Source of the DNA: Fomes fomentarius
Lineage: Eukaryota; Basidiomycota; Agaricomycetes; Polyporales; Polyporaceae
DNA: 64,000 nucleotides
Assembly: GCA_022606135.1 (NCBI GenBank)
Contig: JABYQN010000001.1
Coordinates: 3,844,001-3,908,000, forward strand
Direction: 5' to 3'
Shown here: piece by piece, positions 51,012-61,878 of the stretch
Layout: each line of letters begins with the position of its first letter
Position numbering within the stretch: position 1 is the stretch's first letter
Notes under the pieces: model-generated
The model's database searches: none
The model's input: the letters and a program-made list of their open reading frames with translations, nothing else
What the model was told of the DNA's origin: nothing
Program-made: the position numbers and the translations under genes

Positions 51012-52376
51012 TCAAGAATGTGCAACTCTATACAAAAGCGACGTCAATATGCAATCATGCGGAGCCTGGACAGGAACACGTACCCAACCTCCCAGAGCCC
51101 GTCTCTTGCGATACATAGGCCTTCGGTCAGGGAGGGCAAGCAGGTGCTTTCCGACGCAGAGGCAGTCTGAGCCTGTGTGCAGAGGGTTCAGTCGCTCGGC
51201 TTCGGGCTGAGAGTCAAGAAAAGAGGGAGCACGCACGAGGGAGAGCCAGCAGAAGGTGAGCGTCTGGGTGCTGATGTTCTCAAAGAAGAACCGGCAGGTC
51301 CCAAAGGATATCGTCTGGACGTGGTTCGACGGGACGTCAAAGTTGGGAGCTGTACGTGTGCGGGTCAATCAGTCAGATGCAGCGCTGACGGGCGACGAAC
51401 GGGTGATTGGGAGCGGTGATTAATAGGGGACGTACAGATCTGTCCATTGAGGATGGTGATCGAGTTCACGAGCTGCTGGCAGTCCTCGGTCGTCGGCGGG
51501 AGCGGGCCCTGCACGGCACATACAGTCGTGCCTGACAGGGTATTCATTTGTTGGCGTGAGTGATTCACCAGCTGTATCATCAGGACGCAATGAATGATGA
51601 CACGTACAGATCTCGCCGCAGACGTTTGTCGTCGGCGGGCTTGGGTTTGGTGCGCCGACGGTCACAGTCGCTGTCGCAGTCGCTGTCTCAGTGACCGTGC
51701 CGATGTTCGTGATAGTCGCAATTTCTGTTGCCGTCGCGGTCTCCGTGGCTGTCGACACGTTGATCAAGGTGCTCGTCTCGACGTCGGTCTCGGTCAGGGT
51801 GGCCGTTTCGGTCAACGTCGCAGTCGTCGGGACCGGGCTCACAGAGACGCTGGTGCTGACAGAGACCGAGGTGACGGTCGTAGCCCGTGTAGTGGTTCTC
51901 GTCGCAGTGGCAGTCGTAGTCCTGGTGGTGGTGCTCACCCGGGTCGTCGTTCGAGTAGTGGTCGTTGTCCGCGTGGATGTCTTTGCCGCGGGCGGATGGG
52001 GGCAGAGCCACCAGAGGACGCCATCCAGCCACTTAATGATGTCGCCCCAGTCCAAGTCTGCCGTGAGTCCGTTGGCAGATGCCGAGCTTAGACTGGGGGC
52101 GTTGGCGCAGGAGAAGGTGGAGAGCTGGAGGATGGCCTCCCCTGCGGTGACATTCGAGGTGGTCACTAGTGTTGGAACGGAACCAGCACAGATGCTGTCC
52201 ACGTCGGTGCCGGTACCGTTACCGGAGAGGACTTGCCTCCTCACTGCAGAACATACGTGAGAACAAAGAGCAATGGCAGGGATGCAAGAGCACATACCGC
52301 GGTAGTTGGGCATCGACAGCGCGGAGGAGCCCAGCGCAGTCGCGAAGATGACGAGGAGGATGGAGAATGACTTCAT
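51012..52376 (-). CDS. secreted Cys-rich protein with Thr-rich insert (paralog A)
   Basis: The signal peptide is MKSFSILLVIFATALGSSAL. The mature protein has about ten cysteines in the same order as its neighbour at 55.3-56.5 kb: DSICAG, TFSCAN, NVCGEIC, TTEDCQQLVNSITILNG, HVQTISFGTCRFFFEN, TFCWLSLAQ, STCLPSLTEGLC and a final VGVAHS. Five exons: the last intron (GTACGT...TATAG) supplies the C-terminal VAHS with the stop at 51012-51014. Between the second and third Cys lies a long insert (about 51620-52060) of Thr-rich runs (TRTTTTTRTTTRV) and TATETATATE-like repeats, likely heavily O-glycosylated. About 330 residues. The family is unknown to me. A TATA box lies 92 bp upstream. Confidence 0.8.
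51620..52060 (-). repeat. degenerate Thr/Val/Ser coding repeat in secreted paralog A
   Basis: The sequence is an imperfect repetition of short ACC/GTC/TCG-type codon units on the coding strand, giving TTTRTTT and then V-S-V-S-T and T-A-T-E-T words. The paralog at 55.3 kb lacks this block, so it arose by expansion in this copy or loss in the other. Confidence 0.7.
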
Positions 52377-52467
52377 GATGTCTGACGGCCCGGGTGGTTG
52401 GCTGGGTGAAGGTGCAGACGATCTTCGAGGATCGGATCCTCTGAGGGGCCCTCTGTTTCAGTTAGCC

Positions 52468-52473
52468 TTTATA
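52468..52473 (-). promoter_or_regulatory. TATA box of secreted paralog A
   Basis: TATAAA on the coding strand, about 92 bp before the start codon, in a GC-rich context. Confidence 0.55.
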
Positions 52474-55010
52474 CGCCGGCGGAGAGCAAGCGCTATGCAC
52501 TTCGCGCGCTGACTGACCGGACGTTGGACGTGGGGGGCAGTTCCCGTCAGCTGTCGACACGGATAGTTGGACACGTCAGGGCGAGGTCAGGGGCAAAAAA
52601 ACGATGCGAGCCGCAAGCCAGGCGCAAGAGCCTTCGCCGAATGGGATCACCGCAAGAACCCCGACCTCTTGGTCTACAGGAAAGATGGTGCGTGACAGCT
52701 CTCCTTCGCTAAGTATTCGCGGCCCCTCGCGAGGAGCCAGGGCAGGGTCCATTGGGACTAGACCCGCACGAAGTACGTCTGCACGATGTCCACCCATTGA
52801 TTCCGCCGGCCGGTTGCTTGAATTGAATCCTTGTCTGAAGGCTCGTGAACGTTGAGGAGGCGCGAAGGCTTGGAGCCATGCGGGCTGTGGGCGTCGGGAC
52901 GCAAATTAGGCTATCGGACGTTGATGCGTAATGGCTTGCGCGGGAGGCTTATGGCTGGAGGAAGCCTATACATGGGAACGTCAGCTTATAATCGACAGCC
53001 GTACGTCTCTGCACGCACGCTCTGCACGCATTGGGTTGGCGTGGATCCGGTGGGCCGACTCAACTCGGAATATTCTGGCCGGTTTGTGGAGCCACTTGGT
53101 GTTGCCTTGTGCAGGGAGGCAATCCGGGCTGCTGACACAGTGCTTCGGATGTTGGCATGGACGGAGCGCACCCAGCCTAAGCTCCGTGTGATCATGAGAA
53201 GGGAAGTCAGGCACAGCACCGGTCTCATAGGGAGCAGGCACAGCTGAAGAAGGTGGTCAAACGGAAGGTTTCGTGCTGAATGTTAAGGTCCGCTTACATG
53301 CGGTACCTCCACTTTATTCCCGAAGATCGGCACCGTGAATGGGAGGGAGGATCTGATGGCTTCGGGATGGGTTAGTGTGACGAGCGTTCAGCTTTCTCGA
53401 ACTCTATCCCTAATTTGTGGCGATTTCGGTGAATTGTGACCATGTCAGCCCTCGTAAATTTGAAAGACTCACTGCTTGATCACTTCAAGCTGAAGCCAAT
53501 CGAACAGCTCCTCATCAAACATGCGATTGGCAACCGAAGAGTCGTAGGACGAGTCGCTCGGGAAGAGTTGTACTCGGTCCAGAGTCAGAGGGGAAACAAC
53601 AATTGCATGTCCGCTAGTGAAGAATTGACTAGCCCATCATAAGTACTAGATCACTGTGCAGGGAGCAGTATGTTGGACGCTCAGCAGACTCGGTCCATGC
53701 GCAGCAACAGCGCACGAGTGCGAGGAACAGAAGATGGAAACTGGTGTAGTTGTGTCTGGACAGGGAAGACAGTGATGTCAGCTCGTAATATACTATGTCA
53801 TCTGGGTGAAAAACACCGAAAATGAACAATGTACCTATTCGAGCGGTTCACCGATTTCTCTCACAGCACCGTGTGCCGAATACACTATAAGACAGACCTT
53901 CGTGTATTGAATTATCACTGCGCCCTATCATGAAGTCGAGCCTTGATGTCACAACAGCGCCGGCAGGATTATGTACCTTGATCAGCCTCCATTGTGTCGG
54001 CACCATGACCACTAATCATAACTGGTCCTCGGATTTAGGAGTTCATCGCGGAGAAATCAAAGATATTCGAAGACAATTTGAGGTGCATTCCAAGTCCAGG
54101 GTGTGGTGCCACAGTGAGAGACCGGCGGCGCACGGATGCAGAAAATCTTGAGCGTAACAGCATGCTAACATAAGGATGAGCTTGTCCGACGTCACCTCAG
54201 CACGGAGCTTGGCGCACCGTGTTCGATGAGTCATACCGGGCCGTCGATGGGAATTTGTATAGACCAGCTAGCACATGGCCCTGCAGCTGCATGACCATGG
54301 TCCACGATTACTCAGTAAAATGGTTGGAGGTGACACAGTGACTCACGGGAGTGGCAAAATACAGTGACCAGAGGGTCACACGGCTGATTTGCGGAGGTAC
54401 CACTCTTCGGGGGGTTGGACTCCCTCATATTCAAGCCTATTCAAGCGTTGAACACTGGTGGAAATATCTGCAGCTGCGGACTGATGTGAAGGTAGATAAC
54501 ATCGCGATTAGTCTTCTACTAGACTCTAGTCGAGGAGCACCGCCACGGTGCCACAGTAGGCTACTCGTTGTAGGAGGAGTTAATTTCCGCAGCCATACAC
54601 CAGGCTGCATTAGAGGTTCACGCCGCGACGCAGGTCCCTTCCTTCCCATATATTCTAAGCAGTCAGATCACTCTATTTCATCCACACCACACCGCATGTT
54701 CGTGTCCACACTGAGCATGCTACTGATCATCAGGTGTGAGGCTGGGTCACGCTTTCCGAGCTACATTCTGGCATATACATATGCACATGCTTTGAAACTA
54801 CTATACTTATTGATACACTATTTAGGTGCCCATGGTCAACATTCATGTGATATATGACAAACACAAAAACACCACTGGCAGTCCATGGGTCCAGCCTGGC
54901 ATACAAGAATCTACACCGCCGGCATGCAGGACATCCAACAGTCACTCATTAACTTCGCTACATGTCCCATCATAGGCGATAGACTCCTATGGGGACACAG
55001 GAGCATCTTA

Positions 55011-55026
55011 GGGGGGGGGGGGGGGG
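55011..55026 (+). repeat. 16-base poly-G run
   Basis: Sixteen consecutive G. Long G runs are unstable and hard to sequence. Confidence 0.9.
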
Positions 55027-55287
55027 CGCGTCACGCACCATGAAGATGAAGATGAGGAGGATCCATGACGCAGGCGCGAGAAGCACGCCGAATACGCATC
55101 CGATCTGGACGAGGCAGCCGTTGGCCCGTTCCACTGCCAGTCTGGTCTTTGGTGCGCGATCACGCAAATAAATTGTGAAACCGACGCGATACATCCCAAG
55201 TTACCCCCCCGTATACCACATAAACATACAAGCATCTCCCTGCTCTGATACCAGGCTCGGCTCAGAAGTCCGGCTCGTTGGGGCCGC

Positions 55288-56492
55288 TTAGGAGTGCCCG
55301 GCACTGGAAGATACGAGTGTGGGAGTTAGATCAAGGACTTATGCACTGGCTGGTGGACAAGACGGAAAAAGGGAGACGCACCCAGCGCGCCAGAGACCAG
55401 TGGTGGCGACACAGTCGCCCTCGGTGTTCTGCGGGAAGCACGATGCGCCTGCGGCCGAGGCCTGTTGAGCCTGTTACGGAGTTGCGCCATGTTAGCGATG
55501 GTTGGAGAGACAAGAGAGGAGAGGCGGAGAGAGAGACGCACGAGGGAGAGCCAGCAGTAAGAGAGCGGGTTAGCTGCGAAGTTCTGGAAGAAGAACCTGC
55601 AGGTGCCGAAGGTGAGCGTCTGGACGTGGTTCGGGTCCACGGTGAACCCGGCCGCTGTTTACGGATGGACGATGAAGTTAGCGTTGGTATTCACGGCCCG
55701 GAGCGCGAAGAAGGCTGAATGGTAGAGTAGGGTTTTGATGTTTAGAGAGATGGGATGATAGGGCCGTTTGCGGACTGAGTTCGAAGCAAGGCACAGAGAT
55801 GAGAGAACTAGCGAAGGGTGCTTCGCGGAGTCGAAGTGGTATGATGCATGATGTAAGGAGTGAGTGATGTATGAAACAAGAAGCAAGCAAGAAGTACCGG
55901 GGTAGTTCTCGGACCGGGGGTAGGGTAGAGGTGACTAGGACAAATATCAGAGGAAAGAAAATGCGACGGGTACTCACGGACGGAGCCGTTGAGGATGGTG
56001 ATTGCGTTCACGATCGCCTCGCAGTCTTCGCTCGCTGGCGGGAGCTGCGTCGGGTGGGCGCACGCGTTCAGGCCTACAATCCACCATCCATCGCATTCAT
56101 ATTCGGTCAGCAGATCATGTATGCGTGGATTTGATTGAACGCACAGATCTCGCTACACACATCCGTGGCAGTCTCGGTCACAAGGGACGCGGGCTGGGCG
56201 GGCTGGGCGGCGCAGGAGAAGGTCGTGAGCTCGACGGTCTTGCCGTTCGCGTCTACCGTCGAGGTGCGGACCGCCTTAGCGCCTGCACAGGGAGCAGCGT
56301 CGGCGTCGCGCGCTGTGGGGAAATTTGGGGCTCAGTATATACTCTAATTTATTGAAGGAAGAGTTGGAGTAGGGGATGAGGATGGGGTGAAGCGTGAGGT
56401 ATAGCTTGAAGGAAGAAAAGACACGAACGCGTGAAGATGGCGTAGCTGCCCGCGGCGACAGCGAGAGAGACGAGTGCGTACGAGAACTTCAT
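55288..56492 (-). CDS. small secreted Cys-rich protein (paralog B)
   Basis: The signal peptide is MKFSYALVSLAVAAGSYA. Six exons with short GT-AG introns encode about 190 residues with ten cysteines matching paralog A: AAPCAG, TFSCAA, DVCSEIC, NACAHP, SEDCEAIVNAITILNG, HVQTLTFGTCRFFFQN, SYCWLSLAQQ, ASCFPQNTEGDC and the terminal AGAGHS. The splice points fall at the same residues as in paralog A (after SEI, after ILNG, after WLSL, and at the Gly before GHS/AHS). The Thr-rich insert is missing here. Five disulfides are possible. I know no function; small-secreted-protein candidates for surface or interaction roles fit. A TATA box lies 233 bp upstream. Confidence 0.82.
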
Positions 56493-58457
56493 GGCTGCTG
56501 TGTGCTGTGTGCTGTTATCACAGTGTCATGTTCGAATTAGTGTTAGTGTTAGGTTCGGCGACGGCGAGGATCGAAGCACAGACGTTGGATGCTAGATGGT
56601 CCGTAGTCGATGTCGATGTAGACGTAGAGGATCAGCAACGCGAAGACTGAGCTTGACGTGCACTGACGAGAGAGAATCTGTGGGTGCTGAGTCTCTGAGG
56701 GAGCTGCAGGGCCTCGCGCCTGAAATTTATACCCCTCCCGAGCCCTGGAGCGGCCATGTCCTGCCCGCCCCTGTCCTGTCCTGTCCAAATGTCTGGTCGG
56801 ACGTCGAACACGGACGTGACAGCTCGCGCTTCCAAAGAATCAATGGCGAGGTTCAAGCCCAGCGCGTCGGGCGTGAGCGTGACTATTGATGCAACCCCTG
56901 TGCTGCTCTCTGTTTAACTCCCTAAGAATAGCGGGGGGCGAGAGCCGTAGGCTTTCCGGTTCGGTGTTACGGGAACGGCGATCTGGGAATCGAGGAAGAC
57001 CTGTGGCCGTGGCCGGCGAGGGACAGCAATCGCGAATGGGCGAATGGGATGTGGGATCTGGGTAGAGCCTCCGAATCCGAGTAAGGTCCGGACTTTGCGG
57101 CCTGATGATGAGCGAGTGAGGAGAAGCGTGTGCCAGGTACGTGCCGGGTATGTTGGATTCTAGGAATTGGGTGCGAGGCGTGTTGCCGGACGTTCTGCAG
57201 GGACCGGTGTGGTTTGTGGTACGATGTTGAACGCGCGTTGGTTTTGTACTGGCTGTGCCCGGGCGGGATGGATGCAAGATGCGATTCGCGTGGAGTGCAC
57301 CCGGAAGGGTACAAGGGGCGCGCCGGCGTGTCTACATGCACATGGCTGGGCTGAATCATCCAGATTGGGGATGGATTGAATGGGTAGTAACGGATGAGTG
57401 AGCAAGGATATTCGTGGATGGACAGGAGGATGGAATGCGTAGCGGACGTGTGAAGGCTTGTACGTCCATGTTACGAGACGGTTGGGATGGGGGATGGGAG
57501 GGTACACCTCGTCGGATTTGGGTACCCGAAGATCGTATTGAAATTTGAACAGATATCATGACATCGACTAGCTATTACGGGTGCAAAGGTGAAATGATTG
57601 ACGAAGAGAGACAGCAAGCAACGCACGACAATAGAAAGCGCATGGAGCAGATGGGGTGCCGGTATCTGGTAGCTAGAAACGCTCAGCCGGCGAACGTGGG
57701 GGCAGTAGATGGGAGAGATTGGAAGAGATGGGCAACACGGGGCGTTGGGAGGAGTCGGGGGTGAGAGAGGAAGTAAGGAACAAGGAGGGGGCAGCGGCGA
57801 ACGGTGACAGGGATCGGGCAAGGTACGCGCTGGGACGTCGGGGTGGTCGATGGAAGATGTTTCAGGTTGAGTAGGAGAGAAAGATGGTGAATATGGTCGG
57901 ATGTGGTGGACGGGATGCGGATGCAGTCGGCCGAGGAGGTGCAAGTATGAAATTATGGAAGATGTGTAGACGACGGGCGGATGTTGTGCGAGTTACACGC
58001 CAATGGACCCGGAGAGCGAATGGAGGTCGGGAGATGGGTAAATTGACTTGTTCGAGTGACAGAAGGTAGACAAGTGCGCGAGGCGTCGTTCACGCAAGAG
58101 ATATAAGTGATGGAACTCGACCGCCGCCATGCGAGGATGTCTTGACTGGAGGCTGAGGCTGATATGAAGCTGCAGGCGACGGCGAGGCAAGAGCGTCCGC
58201 CCCAGCCGAACTTTGCCGAGACGCGCTCACGTCACGGGACTCACACACCGGAAAGAACCGAAGAGGGAAAGAGCGTGTGTCTGGATGTTCAACGACTTTG
58301 GTCCTTTCCCTCTCCTCCACTTCCACTCTCCATTCCTCCGCCTCACTCCCCTGGAACGCACCTTGCCTTCGCAGACTTTCGCTCCCTTCGCGTCCTCAAT
58401 CTTCTTGACGCGTCTTCCTCCCTCTCTGTCTTCAGAACAACCACCCTCTCATCCCTC
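56493..58457. other. 2-kb divergent promoter region between paralog B and CK1
   Basis: Contains the TATA box of paralog B. A CCTGTCCTGTCC repeat lies at about 56773-56787. Pro-rich open frames on the minus strand at 56840-57945 have no splice or homology support. Confidence 0.5.
56725..56731 (-). promoter_or_regulatory. TATA box of secreted paralog B
   Basis: TATAAAT on the coding strand, about 233 bp before the start codon; a longer 5' leader than in paralog A or a spliced leader would be needed. Confidence 0.45.
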
Positions 58458-59885
58458 ATGGACCCCTACACATTCGGTGGCAAGTACAGGCTCGAGGAGG
58501 AGATAGCCATCGGTGGTTGTGGTACGCATACTCCCCCTCTATCCCATTTCCACTTCTAAATTTCTTGCCGCCACTGCAGGTACCGTCTTCCAAGGCGTAC
58601 ACACCGTCGCTGGCAAGGAAGTCGCCATCAAGCTCGAGCCCGCAATAGCCAAGTCATCTCCTCTCAAGCAGGAGAGCAAAATATACAAGACCCTCATGGG
58701 CGGCCTCGGCGTCCCCTGGATAAACTGGTCAGGAAGGCAGGGCGACTACAACGTCATGGTCATCGACCTCCTCGGTCCCTCCCTCGAGGATCTCTTCCGC
58801 ATGTGCAACAGGCACTTTTCCCTAAAGACCATTCTCATCCTTGCAGATCAACTCGTAAGTCCCTATGAATCCTATTTTTCTCGTCGTCATCCTCCTCGAT
58901 GGCCCCCACCCGACCTATTATCCATGGCCGTTACACGCACACCACGGCGCCTTCGTCCCCCACCATGTCCACTTTCGGCCACCACTCCTCTCCCGTTCCC
59001 ACACCTTGTTCTTCCATACCTCGTTCTCTCACGTACATCGCACATTACATTCCCGTACTCCATGCATTTTGTGCGCCACCCGTCGCCACCGGTGCGGTAC
59101 TTCGCCACAACATATCCAATTTCATCTCCGCTCGCATTCTTCCTTTCCCTTCTTGTTCACTCACACCATCTCTTCCAGATCACCCGGATTGAGTTCATTC
59201 ATTCACGAGACCTTGTCCATCGCGACATCAAGCCCGCAAACTTTGTCGTCCCCAAGCGCGAAGACGGAGACCAGGCAGATTACGTCGTCAATGTTATCGA
59301 TTTCGGCCTCGCCAAGAAGTTCCGCGACCCCAGAACGGGCGCCCACATCCCGTACCACCAGGACGACCACCACGGTGTCGGCACCTGCCTATTCGCAGCC
59401 ATCAGCACCCATCTCGGCATCGAGTGCTCGCGCCGCGACGACCTCGAAGCCCTCGCCTATATGCTCATCTACTTCCTCCGCGGTACCCTCCCGTGGCGGA
59501 AGATCAAGGGCCAGACCGTCAGCGAGACCTGGGACCTCATCCGCGACAAGAAGCTCGAGACCGAAGCCGTGCTCACCGTCGGACTCCCCCCGAGTTCGAC
59601 ATCTTCTACAAGTATGTTCGTGGGCTCGAGTTTGACGACCTTCCCGACTACGAGGGCCTACGTGCGCTTTTCCGTGGCCTAGCCGAGCGTCAGGGCATAG
59701 AGTATGATGGCGTCTTTGACTGGTGTGTACCCCGTCCGGGGGAGGGCAGCCGATCCAGCGGCGAGGCGGCGAGGAAGAGGAAGAGGGTGTGCAGGAGTTG
59801 CTCGGCGTGCCAGGCTGCGGCAGAGCGTGCTGCTGCTGCTACTGCGACCAAGGCTGCACAGGCGGTCAAACGCGGCAGGGTATGA
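58458..59885 (+). CDS. divergent casein kinase 1 family protein, frame broken near the C-lobe
   Basis: CK1 kinases phosphorylate Ser/Thr in many pathways. Exons 58458-58521, 58580-58854 and from 59179. Motifs: LEEEIAIGGCGTVFQG (Gly loop), VAIKLEP, LLGPSLEDLF, LVHRDIKPANFVV, VIDFGLAKKFRDP, RRDDLEALAYMLIYFLRGTL. CK1 hallmarks are mostly present, but the segment after HIPYHQDDHH reads GVGTCLFAAISTHLGIE where usual CK1 has GTARYAS, so an activation-loop Arg is lost. At 59586-59591 a C6 run is one base short: the tail EFDIFYKYVRGLEFDDLPDY and EYDGVFDW is only readable in the next frame, to the stop at 59883-59885. The end is Cys/Ala-rich (CRSCSACQAAAERAA). Either a sequencing error or a truncated kinase. 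Confidence 0.8.
58855..59178 (+). other. 324-nt CK1 intron without in-frame stop
   Basis: GTAAGT...TTCCAG. It is far longer than the other introns of the window, a multiple of three, and open in the CK1 frame for all 108 codons. Confidence 0.75.
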
Positions 59886-61878
59886 CCCGCCGTATGTGGT
59901 GTGTGGGTGTTTGCGGATTCCTGCGAGTCTGATGTGAGTGCTTTCGTCCTCTTCTTCATTTCAGGTACATGGATCGTGTTGCTGACTGACATACTTTCGA
60001 TCGCACAGTAGGCTTGCAAGCCATGCCCGTGCGGCACGGCGGCCAGGGACTGAAGATGGCGTCCCGCATGTGCACCACCACTGCGACTGTATATGCTTGG
60101 ACCTCGGACCGGAACTGTTACTCATCTCGCGGGGCGCCATCGACTCGGATCTCGATATTATGATAATGAAGACACCATGCTGCACGCTCCTGCACGGAGC
60201 GCAGCGATATTGCGGGGTACGACTCGCCTGACGGTCGCCTTTCTCAGCTTTGGGCCTCGTGTCTGGGGTATTGAGGTGGGGTGGCCCAGTTCGGATCGCG
60301 CGATTGACTCGTCCCATGCGGGTTCGGGATCGAACTCGGCCCGGGTTTAGGCGTTGGTTGAGTGGTTCGGTGCTGGCACGTACTCGTGTGTTGGGTGGGT
60401 TGGTGTGGCGACCGTGTATATATTTTTCCAGTCCTGGTGAGTCTCTTCGTTGGCTTTTGCGAGGGTGTAGATAGCTGATCATGACTGTGTGTAGGTTTTA
60501 GCCCACCACCTTGTCCCCCGGTCTGTCTTCTCCGCGCCGTGTGTCTGCCGCGACTCGATTAGCTCTCCCTGTTGTGGTTGAGAGATGTGTTGCTCGTTGC
60601 TCATTGCTGCTGCTGCTGTTGTGCGACTAAGTTACGAAGTATGTATGTATTATATGGAGGTTGGGTGAGGTTGTTTGTCGTACCTCACTCCTTCTCCCTC
60701 CGTCCAACCCCCTTCCCCTACTCCACCTCCTGCCTCTCACCCCGACTATCCTATCTATCCATCATCCTCCCGCTTGCGCTTCCACCCCATATTAGCCGTC
60801 CCCACGCGCGCCCTGCCGTCATCCCTCTCCCCCCAACCGTGACTCTGGTCTTGACCTATATATGCTGTTCGTTTATGTATGTGCCGCACCGAACCTAACA
60901 CCCATGACGCATATGCCCCACTCCCTATCACCCTTCCTCTCGCTGGTCCCTTCCTGTCCTTTGCAATACAATACGCTCGGACAATCGTCTATGGTGTTCT
61001 ATGCATATGCGTCTATGGCCTACCCTCCTTCATTCCTTCCTTCTTTTGAGTTCTCATACGCGAGTGTAATATACGCTACAGATAGCGGAGTAGCTGGCTT
61101 TGTACATACTTTGTATATAAAGGGTCTAATGAGCGGTTTTCCTTTGTTGTTCTCTCTCAGTGTTAGTGTTGGTGTTGGTGGTGCGGTGTTTGTGCGGCAA
61201 TGGTATGTGCGTAAGCACCATGAACTTGAACTTGGGAGTAAGTATGGAGGTGGAGATCCGGAAGGGTTTTGTGAGTGAATGTTGAGGTATATAGGGTTGA
61301 AGAGAGGTCGCTGGCACAACATCGTGTACTGTGCCCTGCCGCGGAACCACTCGACGACTTGGAACGACTGGAGACACAAAGAAGATGGCGAGGGTTAAAC
61401 CCAAATTGAGGCAGGTGAGTAACCACTGCGCTATCCCGAATGAGGAAGGGCGCCTGCACGCGGCAGGCGCATCTTCCTCTCTTTTATTCTCCAAAATCGC
61501 GGTGCGGTCCTCTCGTTCCTGCTTGCAACTTGCACATAAATTACATTCTTCCCCACACCCTGCAACTCCCACGCGACTCGATCTCACCTAACCCACCCCA
61601 CTGGGCAGTTTGCAGTCAAAAAACGCCGACCGGCGGTCAGTGCCTCGCAGCAGCCTCTCCTGACTCGCGCGCGGGCGCGGATCGAAAAGCTCAAGGAGGA
61701 ACGGCGCGAGCGGCAGCGGGTGCGCAGTAGGGAGATTGGCTACGAGCGTAGGGCGTCCACGGCGATCGGACAGGCTGAGGGAACGAGTCGGACGGGATTG
61801 CGATCAGGGCAAGTGGACGGTAGCGGGAGTGACGGGGCGAAGGGAAAGCAAACGCAGAGCGAAAATGGGAACTGGGCG
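59886..61878. other. intergenic and possible EAF3 upstream exon
   Basis: 60.0-61.3 kb shows pyrimidine-rich low-complexity DNA and unsupported short frames. At 61385-61414 an ATG begins MARVKPKLRQ, followed by GTGAGT; after CAG at about 61608 the frame is open and joins the EAF3 frame. Confidence 0.4.

Larger units (their letters stand above)
52377..55287. other. 2.9-kb intergenic region between secreted paralogs
   Basis: Apart from the TATA box of paralog A and a G16 run at 55011-55026 I find no supported feature. The middle part (53.3-54.9 kb) is less GC-rich and has only short frames. Confidence 0.5.

Noticed and set aside
51594..52260. Plus-strand Val/Arg-rich frames opposite secreted paralog A
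   Set aside because: They arise as the complement of the Thr-rich repeat; the minus strand has the signal peptide and conserved Cys blocks.
57471..57944. Pro/Ser-rich minus-strand open frame
   Set aside because: Low-complexity composition, no splice context, lies in the promoter region of CK1.
58865..59635. 256-codon open frame in a second plus frame across CK1
   Set aside because: It covers the CK1 intron and exon 3 out of frame; the kinase motifs are in the other frame.
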